A DNA stretch of 64,000 nt from JACRAV01 sp964571235. GTDB taxonomy: Bacteria > Zixibacteria > MSB-5A5 > GN15 > FEB-12. Below, piece by piece: positions 16,968 to 24,077 of the stretch. The notes beneath the pieces were generated by a model, which made no database searches, was not told where the DNA came from, and saw nothing but the letters and a program-made list of their open reading frames with translations. A program made the translations under genes and the position numbers. How positions within the stretch are numbered: position 1 is the stretch's first letter; every line of letters starts with the position of its first letter. The stretch lies in contig CAZNAI010000004.1 of the NCBI GenBank assembly GCA_964571235.1, positions 620,001 through 684,000 on the forward strand. The letters are read 5' to 3'.

Positions 16968-17888
16968 ATGGCACAAGTAGAGGGTCGCCGACTCAACCAG
17001 CTTCTTCCTATAATTTTCGTTCAGCAATTCTTAGGGGCTCTTTCGTTTCCGGTGTCCAAGTATGGCCTTGAGTTTATCCCGCCGTTCACCTTTGCCTTTT
17101 ATCGATTCGTCATCGCCGGAGCGGCGCTACTACTCATCGCGCGAACTCAATCGACCAATCCTCCTATCACCGGCCATGATACTGGCCGCATCTGGTTTTT
17201 GGGGTTTCTGATCATTCCCGTAAACCAGACGATGTACCTCTGGGGGCAATCGCTGACCGGCGCGGGGCATGCCTCGATTCTATTTGCCACTACTCCGATC
17301 TGGGTATTTGTCTTCGCTGTCTGGATACTCAAAGAAAAACTATCGTGGCGACGCGGACTCGGGATCATCATTGCCCTTGTTGGGGCGCTGGTAATTGTGA
17401 CTTCCGGCGCTCTCGTCATCGGCGCAGAATACCTGGCGGGGGATTTTATCGTCTTTGTGTCGGTGCTCGCCTGGGCGCTCTATATGATCTACAGCAAGCC
17501 GCTGGCAGAAAAATACGGCGCGATTCGGGTGACAGCGTATTCACTGGCGGCCGGTGCGCTTATGTATTCTCCCTTCGGCATCTATCACGCCGCGACATTT
17601 GACTACTCACAAAGTACACCCGGCGCATGGATGACTGTTGTCTACATGGCGATTGGCACATCAGTCGCCGCGTACATACTCTGGATCTGGCTTTTGAAAC
17701 AATTCCCTGCCTCGCGGCTGGCGGTTTTTCAAAATCTCCAGCCGGTGATTGCAACTTCGGTGGCGGTGGTAATGCTGGGGGAGAGGCCACAGTTTTCGTT
17801 TTTCATCGGTGGCGCAATTGTACTCGCCGGAGTGCTTATCACAGAGACCGGAAAAGAAAAGAGCGGCGAGGTCGCCGCTCTTGGATAG
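16968..17888 (+). CDS. EamA/DMT-family transporter
   Basis: Inner-membrane protein of 306 residues with about ten hydrophobic segments in two EamA repeats. The first repeat opens with LPIIFVQQFLGALSFPVSKY; the second (around residue 155) contains LAWALYMIYSKPLAEKYG. The repeat ends carry the usual FQNLQPVIATSVAVVMLGE motif. It probably exports a metabolite or amino acid; the substrate cannot be read from the sequence. The last 10 codons overlap a hairpin that terminates the convergent minus-strand operon. Confidence 0.9.
   Translation: MAQVEGRRLNQLLPIIFVQQFLGALSFPVSKYGLEFIPPFTFAFYRFVIAGAALLLIARTQSTNPPITGHDTGRIWFLGFLIIPVNQTMYLWGQSLTGAGHASILFATTPIWVFVFAVWILKEKLSWRRGLGIIIALVGALVIVTSGALVIGAEYLAGDFIVFVSVLAWALYMIYSKPLAEKYGAIRVTAYSLAAGALMYSPFGIYHAATFDYSQSTPGAWMTVVYMAIGTSVAAYILWIWLLKQFPASRLAVFQNLQPVIATSVAVVMLGERPQFSFFIGGAIVLAGVLITETGKEKSGEVAALG
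17851..17882 (-). terminator. Intrinsic terminator embedded in the EamA gene end
   Basis: A 10-bp stem, AAGAGCGGCG / CGCCGCTCTT with loop AGGT (17869-17872), is followed on the minus strand by TTTCTTTTC. It ends the minus-strand aminopeptidase/ferritin-like operon, yet its DNA encodes the last residues of the plus-strand transporter. Confidence 0.72.
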
Positions 17889-17906
17889 TCTGCCTATTGC
17901 CTCGTC

Positions 17907-18416
17907 TCAGTGCCCTTCCCAGCTCTGAAAATGCCGGTAGTTAGCTGATTCGGTAAACCCGCTTGGGTCGGCCAGAAATGACAACATGTTGTCGACCAGA
18001 TAGACATGGGTCTTTTCTTCGTCGGCGATGCGATTGAGCAGTTGCTTACGTACCGGATCAATCTCCTTAGTCGCTTCTTCACGGTAGAGCCGCTCAGCCT
18101 TTTCTTCGACCTCAAGCGCTTTCTGCCAGACCGCGCGGACATCGTCGCCGTACATAGTCCCCTGTCCATTATCGACCAGCGCCCGAAAGACATTTTTTAC
18201 CTGTAACGCGGCGGATGGTGTCGCGTCCATTACTCCCTGCGCCACCGACGTGCCGCCTTCTTTCAGTTTCTTGAAGAATTGGTAGTGCTTGACTTCTTCT
18301 TCAGCCAACGTCATGAGTATCTGCTTAAGTTCCGGCCGCGGCATTTTCTGGGCGCTCTGCTCGTAGTATGTTTGGCCGTCGAGCTCCATCTGCATAGCAT
18401 AGTCAAGTATGCTCAT
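17907..18416 (-). CDS. Ferritin-like diiron protein
   Basis: A 169-residue four-helix protein with two E...EExxH sets: MELDGQTYYEQSA with AEEEVKHYQFF, and EVEEKAERLYREEA with ADEEKTHVYLV. It resembles the ferritin-like protein at 14109 in size and motif but is clearly diverged. It starts 3 bases after the stop of the M29 aminopeptidase and is followed by an intrinsic terminator, so the two form an operon. Likely an iron-binding or redox-protection protein by family. Confidence 0.85.
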   Translation of the reverse strand: MSILDYAMQMELDGQTYYEQSAQKMPRPELKQILMTLAEEEVKHYQFFKKLKEGGTSVAQGVMDATPSAALQVKNVFRALVDNGQGTMYGDDVRAVWQKALEVEEKAERLYREEATKEIDPVRKQLLNRIADEEKTHVYLVDNMLSFLADPSGFTESANYRHFQSWEGH

Positions 18417-18419
18417 CGC

Positions 18420-19559
18420 TCACTCCATCCCTTCGGCGCGGAGATTTTCGCGCGAAAAAGATTTCTCCATGTCGGCGTCGGTAAAGATTCCGTCCTTGCG
18501 GATGAGCTTGCCGTCAAACCAGATTTCGCCGCCACCGTATTCCTTGCGCTGGATCAGCACCTGATCCCAATGGATGTTCGACTGGTTGCCGTTGTATGCT
18601 TCGTCGTAGCACTGGCCGGGTGTGAAGTGCATTGAGCCGGCGATCTTCTCATCAAAAAGCGTATCTTTCATCGGATGGAGAATGAACGGGTTCACCCCCA
18701 GCGAGAACTCACCGATGTAGCGGGCGCCCTCGTCGGTATCGAAAATCTTCTGCAGTTTGTCGACACTGCTGTCGGCGGTCGCCTTGATAATCTTGCCATT
18801 TTCAAACGTCAGCGAGACCTTGTTGTACACAACACCCTGATAGAGCGACGGCGTATTAAAAGTAATTGTCCCGTTCACCGAATCGCGCACCGGCGCGGTG
18901 TACACCTCGCCGTCGGGGATGTTCCGCTTGCCGTCGCACTTGACGGTCGGAATCCCCTTTATGGAAAAGGTCAGGTCAGTGCCGGGGCTTTTGATATGAA
19001 CCTTATCAGTGGCGTTCATGAGCGCCTTTAGCTTTTCTTCCGCTACCGACATCTTGGCATAATCTGCGCAACAGACATTGAAGTAGAAATCTTCGAACGA
19101 TTCCTGTGAAGTTTCCGCCAGTTGGGCCATGGCGTTGTTCGGGTAGCGCAGAACCACCCAGCGGGTTCGCTTCACGCGCTCTTCGAGGTGGACTGGTTTG
19201 TAGAAAAGTGAATTGTGTTTGTCGATTTGCTTCTGGTCGATATCGGCCATATCAAAGGGATTGTCCGAGCCGCGTACGCCGATATAGGCATCGGCTTTCT
19301 GCATCAGGTGAAGGTGCAGGTCGGCCTGGGCCTTGAACTGATCGTCACCGGCGAATTGTACCCACTGGCGCAGGAGCGATTCGTCATTGTAATACCAAAA
19401 GACCGCCACGCCGCGCTGTGTGGCGACTTTGACGATCTGCTTGGCCATCTCAATCGTCTCTTTTCCCTTTATCTCAAGATATAGCTTCTCGCCCTTCTTC
19501 ATTCCGAGGGAGTAGTCGATCAGCAGTTTGCTCAGTATTTCGTGTCGTTTGTCTCTCAT
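18420..19559 (-). CDS. M29-family aminopeptidase
   Basis: Metal-dependent leucyl-type aminopeptidase of 379 residues, cytoplasmic. The N-terminal half has the open KLLIDYSLGMKKGEKLYLEI typical of the AmpS/aminopeptidase T family. Metal-ligand segments appear late: DGEVYTAPVRDSVNG (Glu), GEFSLGVNP (Glu), MHFTPGQCYDE and NIHWDQVLI (His, Asp). Length is close to the family's usual 370-410. It is the first gene of a two-gene operon with a ferritin-like protein. The region upstream (19560-19689) is shared with the divergent DUF72 gene and should hold both promoters. Confidence 0.9.
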   Translation of the reverse strand: MRDKRHEILSKLLIDYSLGMKKGEKLYLEIKGKETIEMAKQIVKVATQRGVAVFWYYNDESLLRQWVQFAGDDQFKAQADLHLHLMQKADAYIGVRGSDNPFDMADIDQKQIDKHNSLFYKPVHLEERVKRTRWVVLRYPNNAMAQLAETSQESFEDFYFNVCCADYAKMSVAEEKLKALMNATDKVHIKSPGTDLTFSIKGIPTVKCDGKRNIPDGEVYTAPVRDSVNGTITFNTPSLYQGVVYNKVSLTFENGKIIKATADSSVDKLQKIFDTDEGARYIGEFSLGVNPFILHPMKDTLFDEKIAGSMHFTPGQCYDEAYNGNQSNIHWDQVLIQRKEYGGGEIWFDGKLIRKDGIFTDADMEKSFSRENLRAEGME

Positions 19560-19689
19560 GTAGACTCCTTGGTATGGTCAATCTCTATCATAGGCGTAAA
19601 GATACGCAATCGGAATCCCTCCCGCAATCGGCTGGGTGGGACAATCGTCGGAGGTTGACGAACACGCCTTGGTCTCGCTTATTAGGTAG

Positions 19690-20451
19690 ATGACAAGTGC
19701 CAATGTGCGGATCGGGACTTCGGGCTTTTCTTATAAGGACTGGCTGGGGAATTTCTATCCGCGCACTTTGCCCCAAACAGATTATCTGAAGTACTACACA
19801 ACCAAGTTTATGACAGTCGAGCTCGATAACACATTCTATCGTCTTCCGACAGCCGCTATGGTCAAAAAGTGGGCGGGCTCAGTTCCCGAGGGATTTGTAT
19901 TCACCGCCAAATTTCCGCAGGCCGTAACCCACGAGGGGGAAGAGCCGGAGCGGATCAGCACTGCACTGGCATTTTGCGAGGCAATGCGGCACATGGAAGA
20001 CCATCTGGGGCCGCTCCTTCTGCAATTCGCGTACAGTTTCAAGCCGGATCAGGCCGACTTCCTGCGCCGCCTACTCGATTCGCTTCCGACTGATCTGAGA
20101 TTCTCCGTCGAGGTCCGCAATAAAAGCTGGCTTGGGCCGGCGCTGTATCAAATGCTAAGAGAACGGGGAGTCGCTCTCTGCCAGGTCGACCACCCCTGGA
20201 TGCCCCGCATTACTGAACGAACGGCCTCGTTTGCGTATATACGATTCCTGGGAGATCACAAGATATTCGATGATGACTTCACCTATGTCCGCTTTCCGCA
20301 CGAGGACCGTCTGGCCTGGTGGAACGACTTGATCAAATCGTACGAACAAAATGCCACCGACATCTACGCCTATTTCAATAACCATTTTTCCGGCCACGCG
20401 CCCACGACTGCGTACCGATTGTTGGAACTGCTGGCAGGGGAGCCGAAGTGA
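19690..20451 (+). CDS. DUF72 (YecE-like) protein
   Basis: A 253-residue TIM-barrel-like protein. It opens with RIGTSGFSYKDWLGNFYP and continues with VELDNTFYRLPTAAMVKKW, FTAKFPQAVTH, LLLQFAYSFKP and VEVRNKSWL, the ordered motifs of DUF72. It ends with YAYFNNHFSGHAP. The biochemical function of the family is not established. It is diverged from the aminopeptidase operon and overlaps the next gene by four bases (GTGA), so it is translationally coupled to the phosphatase-like gene. Confidence 0.9.
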   Translation: MTSANVRIGTSGFSYKDWLGNFYPRTLPQTDYLKYYTTKFMTVELDNTFYRLPTAAMVKKWAGSVPEGFVFTAKFPQAVTHEGEEPERISTALAFCEAMRHMEDHLGPLLLQFAYSFKPDQADFLRRLLDSLPTDLRFSVEVRNKSWLGPALYQMLRERGVALCQVDHPWMPRITERTASFAYIRFLGDHKIFDDDFTYVRFPHEDRLAWWNDLIKSYEQNATDIYAYFNNHFSGHAPTTAYRLLELLAGEPK

Positions 20452-21212
20452 GCAAGTCTTTCTTGAAGGTCGCAATGTCCGCTGTTGATAAGGCCGAGCG
20501 AATTTGTCTGGCGCAGTACGGACAAAAACCAAAGGTCCACACCAAATCCGATAATACGCCGGTGACAATCGCTGACCGCGATTCAGAATCGGCCATGATC
20601 GAGATAATCCGCAAGGCATTCCCCGAACACGGCTTTTTCGGCGAGGAAACGGGCGATAACCGCGGCGAGCAGGAGTTTGTCTGGATTATCGACCCTATTG
20701 ACGGCACCAAGAACTTCATAGCCGAAGTCCCGCTGTGGGGAAACCTTCTTGCCCTCTCCCGAAATGGCAAAGTGATCCTCGGCGTTTCAAACGTGCCGCT
20801 TATGAAAGAGCGGGTTTGGGCCGAGTCTGGAAAAGGGGCATTCCTAAACGGCAAACGCATTCACGTTTCATCGACGCGACAGCTTGAGTCGGCGTCGCTT
20901 TCATATGCCAAGACGATTCGCCGCCCGCACGGCCCGATCGACAGAGGCCTTTTCAACCTGTTTGACAAAGTCGACCGTCAGAGAGCATTCGGCGACCTTT
21001 GGCCGTATCATTTGGGTGCGGCTGGACATTTGGATGTGGTTGTCGAAGTGGGAATCCAGCCGTACGATGTTGCACCGTTTGTCTGCATCTATGAAGAAGC
21101 GGGCGGGAGAACGAGTGACATAACAGGCAAGCCGTTCGATTTTGGCATCAAGTCATTCGTTGCGAGCAATCGCAGGCTCCACAAAGCGGTCATCAACTGT
21201 TTTCAAAAATAA
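20448..21212 (+). CDS. Inositol-monophosphatase-family phosphatase (histidinol-phosphatase-like)
   Basis: Mg-dependent phosphatase of 254 residues starting with GTG 20448, which overlaps the DUF72 stop. The three metal-binding motifs are present: GFFGEETGDN, WIIDPIDGTKNF and QPYDVAPFVCIYEEAGG. The family includes inositol-1-phosphatase, CysQ and HisN-type histidinol-phosphate phosphatase; the sequence alone does not decide the substrate. The GHLDVVVE stretch fits HisN-like members. It is followed 10 bases later by a VOC protein. Confidence 0.9.
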   Translation: MSKSFLKVAMSAVDKAERICLAQYGQKPKVHTKSDNTPVTIADRDSESAMIEIIRKAFPEHGFFGEETGDNRGEQEFVWIIDPIDGTKNFIAEVPLWGNLLALSRNGKVILGVSNVPLMKERVWAESGKGAFLNGKRIHVSSTRQLESASLSYAKTIRRPHGPIDRGLFNLFDKVDRQRAFGDLWPYHLGAAGHLDVVVEVGIQPYDVAPFVCIYEEAGGRTSDITGKPFDFGIKSFVASNRRLHKAVINCFQK

Positions 21213-21222
21213 GGGAGAAGTT

Positions 21223-21585
21223 ATGAGCAAGCCGGGACCGATCTGCTATGTCGAAATCGGAACCACCGATGTTCCTAAGACAGCCAGGTTTTACATGGAG
21301 ATGTTTAACTGGGAAGTCTCTGATCCCCAGACAAAAGTGTATACCACTTTTTCTTCCGGTGACGGAATCGGCGGTGGACTGTACAAAACCGACCAAGTCA
21401 AACCGGGCGGCGGGATTATTATTTATATCGCTGTTGACGACATTTCTGCAACTCTGGCTCGAATCGCCGGCGCCGGTGGTCGAGTACTCGTTCCTCGGAC
21501 TGAAATTCCCGAAACAGGCTGGTACGGCCACTTCGCCGATCCGGTGGGGAATCACCTGGGATTGTTCACACCCAACGCCGGGTAG
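21223..21585 (+). CDS. VOC-superfamily (glyoxalase/bleomycin-resistance fold) protein
   Basis: A 120-residue protein covering one VOC unit: ICYVEIGTTDVPKTARFYMEMFNWEV at the N-terminus (first beta-alpha-beta module) and GWYGHFADPVGNHLGLF at the C-terminus (second module). ATG 21223 is chosen for the AGGGAG ribosome site and the family start; the frame is open upstream to 21142 inside the previous gene. Possible metal ligands are a Glu near the start and His/Glu-type positions near the end, but substrate and activity are unknown. Confidence 0.85.
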   Translation: MSKPGPICYVEIGTTDVPKTARFYMEMFNWEVSDPQTKVYTTFSSGDGIGGGLYKTDQVKPGGGIIIYIAVDDISATLARIAGAGGRVLVPRTEIPETGWYGHFADPVGNHLGLFTPNAG

Positions 21586-21606
21586 AAGTAGGGTTGTACG
21601 GGCACC

Positions 21607-22779
21607 ATAGATCTGCTCAATCTGTCAATCGGACGGGGACACCCGTTTTATCTCGATGGGATTCACACGGCACTTATTCGCCGAGGTGGCGTTGCCTTGG
21701 TACGTTCACACCGAGAGGTACTGGACGAATGCACCGGCCTCTCGCGTCTGGGTTGGTCTGCCGCTGGCTGGCTTTACAGCGCCGCCTCGTCTGGTCACAC
21801 TGTTCGGGCGGCTTACGAACGGCTCCGTAGCGGTTCGGACTACGCCAAACCGTCAATCTCGCGCTGGCTCCTTGGGCGCCAACTTGTCAAGAAGTTTGGT
21901 AGTTCGAATACACCGCTGGTGGTTTCGCACCCAGTGTTGATAGGCATTCTGACGGGCAAGGAGAATCTTATATATCAGCACGGTGAATTGGTTGCGCCGG
22001 ACGAATCGTTTGTCCCCGGTGCATCTCTTGTATTTGTTCCCACGACTGAAGTCGCTGATAGATTCTTGGGCGCCGGTTACTCGTCGGGGCAAGTGAGTGT
22101 GACCGGACTCTGCATAGAACCGGAATTAGTGGGTTCGGCCAAGGACAATTTCTCGCGCCGCCAGAATCGTCTGAACTCACCCGGTGAACTTTGCGGCGGT
22201 TTCTTTTCATCTGGCGCAGAACCGAAAGAGCACATTGGCTATCTGGCCGCTTCAGCTCTTTCCGTTGTGCGAAATGGGGGGCGAGCGGTAATTGTCGCCC
22301 GCCAAAGTGGCAAACTTGCGGCATTGGTACGAGGGCTGTTTCAGAACTCAGACGCTGGTGTTGTGGAAGTATCTACAGACACCGAAATTCCACGCGAACT
22401 TCCTCCGGCGACTCTCCTGAAATATCGAACCCGGCGCGAACTCGACACGCTCACGTCGTTGGTCTTCTCGCACTTGGACTATTTTGTTTCTCCGGCCCAC
22501 GAACGGGTCAACTGGGCGGCTGGGCTAGGGCTACCCATGGTCGCTCTCCTGCCCACAACAGGGCCGTACGCGCCGTTGAATCTTGAGTTGGTTTGCAGGG
22601 CCGGAGTCGCTGTCAGTTCTGTGGAATTAGGCCCTCCCAACACCTTTCACTGGAACGTCTCCCGTTTACACAGCGACGGGAAATTGGCCACAATGTCCCA
22701 GGCCGGGTGGAATAGCCATCCAATCGCCGGATTCGATACCATCGCGACCGAGTTGATTTCGCGTTTCAAATCCACCTGA
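21607..22779 (+). CDS. Glycosyltransferase-like protein with an unusual start
   Basis: A protein of about 390 residues resembling GT-B-fold glycosyltransferases. The N-terminus reads IDLLNLSIGRGHPFYLDGI, a Gly-rich acceptor-side loop like that of MurG/MGDG-synthase-type enzymes. The C-terminal half has a second Rossmann-like region (HLDYFVSPAHERVNWAAGLG, then PMVALLPTTGPY). The coding pattern reaches back to ATA 21607, but the first standard start codon in frame is TTG 21697, which would remove the Gly-rich loop. Initiation at AUA 21607, or an ATG changed to ATA, is inferred; a TAGGG (21589-21593) lies upstream. The stop codon of the VOC gene is 21 bases before. Donor and acceptor are unknown. 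Confidence 0.65.
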   Translation: MDLLNLSIGRGHPFYLDGIHTALIRRGGVALVRSHREVLDECTGLSRLGWSAAGWLYSAASSGHTVRAAYERLRSGSDYAKPSISRWLLGRQLVKKFGSSNTPLVVSHPVLIGILTGKENLIYQHGELVAPDESFVPGASLVFVPTTEVADRFLGAGYSSGQVSVTGLCIEPELVGSAKDNFSRRQNRLNSPGELCGGFFSSGAEPKEHIGYLAASALSVVRNGGRAVIVARQSGKLAALVRGLFQNSDAGVVEVSTDTEIPRELPPATLLKYRTRRELDTLTSLVFSHLDYFVSPAHERVNWAAGLGLPMVALLPTTGPYAPLNLELVCRAGVAVSSVELGPPNTFHWNVSRLHSDGKLATMSQAGWNSHPIAGFDTIATELISRFKST

Positions 22780-22835
22780 AATCCCTTTGAATTTGTGCTG
22801 GCGTTCGGTTCCGGCGTCGACATATTACCCAATCT

Positions 22836-24077
22836 ATGTCACTCTGGCGCCCTGACTCTCTGCGCGGCTTCGGCCGGGATTTCTGGGTGCTCTCCTTTGG
22901 TTGGTTCATCGCCGCACTCGGCTTTGCGATTTCGGTCCCATTTCTGGCCATCTACTTCAGTAGCCACTACGGACTCTCCACATCGCAGATCGGCGTCTTC
23001 TTTTTGGTGATGGCGGTAGTTCGGGCAGGATCACAGGCGATCGGGGGAGAACTTTCCGACCGCTTTGGACGATACGGATTGATCATTCACTCTCAAACTG
23101 TCAGATCAATTTCCTTCATTACTCTGGGGTTGGCTGTCGGATTTGGGCTGGGATTTTGGTGGGTGGCGGCGCTCTTTAGCATCAACGCCATCTTTGGCTC
23201 GCTTTTCATGCCGGCGATGATGGCGATGGTCTCTGATCTTTTGCCCGACCAAAAACGGCTCCACGGTTACGCCATCGCACGCTCGGCTGGAAATCTGGGG
23301 TGGGCGGTCGGTCCTGCCATTGGCGGTTTCATGGCGACATCATCATATGCGGCGCTCTTTTATATTTCTGCAGTGTTTTCGTTCGCGTCGATGATTGTCT
23401 TTCGGTATTACTTCAAGCCACCAGAAATCACGCTCAATCAGGATCGATTCCGCTACTCAGATTTGCTGGCTGTCAAGGATGACAGAAATTTAGCGATTCA
23501 CTCTGGTCTAACCCTCATGCTCTATCTTGTCGTCGCGCAGTTGATCGCGCCGTTCTCATTGTACGCAGTCGGAATTGTAGGGCTTCCGGAAAGCGAGCTG
23601 GGACTGCTCTTTACGCTCAATGGATTATTTGTCGTACTACTTCAATTTCCCGTCACCCGTCTCTTGACTCGCTGGTCATTCACGACTCAGATAGCCGCCG
23701 GCGCACTTTTGTACTTCGTCGGGTATGGGATGGTCGGTTACATGAATAGCTTCTGGCCGTTTGCCGTTGCTATTCTCGTGGTGACAATTGGTGAGGTTAC
23801 CATGTCGCCGCCTGGAATGACACTCACAGCTCGGTTGGCCCCGGAAGGTCGCCTCGGGAGATACATGGGCATTCGCGGCTTTTTCGAAACCCTTGGCTGG
23901 TCGATGGGGCCGATGTACGGTGGTTTGTTTCTCGATGTCTTCTCAGAACAACGCGGAATAGCGTGGCTTGGTATTTCCTCGCTCGCTCTCTTCGCCGCGA
24001 TAGGGTACTGGATATTTGGAAAGGTTTTGCCCCGCCAGTTTAACAACCGAACCGCAGTCGCAGACAAGGCTACTTGA
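22836..24077 (+). CDS. Major facilitator superfamily transporter
   Basis: Inner-membrane transporter of 413 residues with about twelve hydrophobic helices. After TM2 it carries GGELSDRFGRYGLI, the MFS motif A (GxLSDRxGR). A charged stretch in the middle (about residues 195-215) separates the two six-helix bundles. Drug/sugar-type MFS exporters are the closest pattern. It ends in a convergent overlap of 8 bases with the secreted protein gene on the minus strand. Confidence 0.9.
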   Translation: MSLWRPDSLRGFGRDFWVLSFGWFIAALGFAISVPFLAIYFSSHYGLSTSQIGVFFLVMAVVRAGSQAIGGELSDRFGRYGLIIHSQTVRSISFITLGLAVGFGLGFWWVAALFSINAIFGSLFMPAMMAMVSDLLPDQKRLHGYAIARSAGNLGWAVGPAIGGFMATSSYAALFYISAVFSFASMIVFRYYFKPPEITLNQDRFRYSDLLAVKDDRNLAIHSGLTLMLYLVVAQLIAPFSLYAVGIVGLPESELGLLFTLNGLFVVLLQFPVTRLLTRWSFTTQIAAGALLYFVGYGMVGYMNSFWPFAVAILVVTIGEVTMSPPGMTLTARLAPEGRLGRYMGIRGFFETLGWSMGPMYGGLFLDVFSEQRGIAWLGISSLALFAAIGYWIFGKVLPRQFNNRTAVADKAT

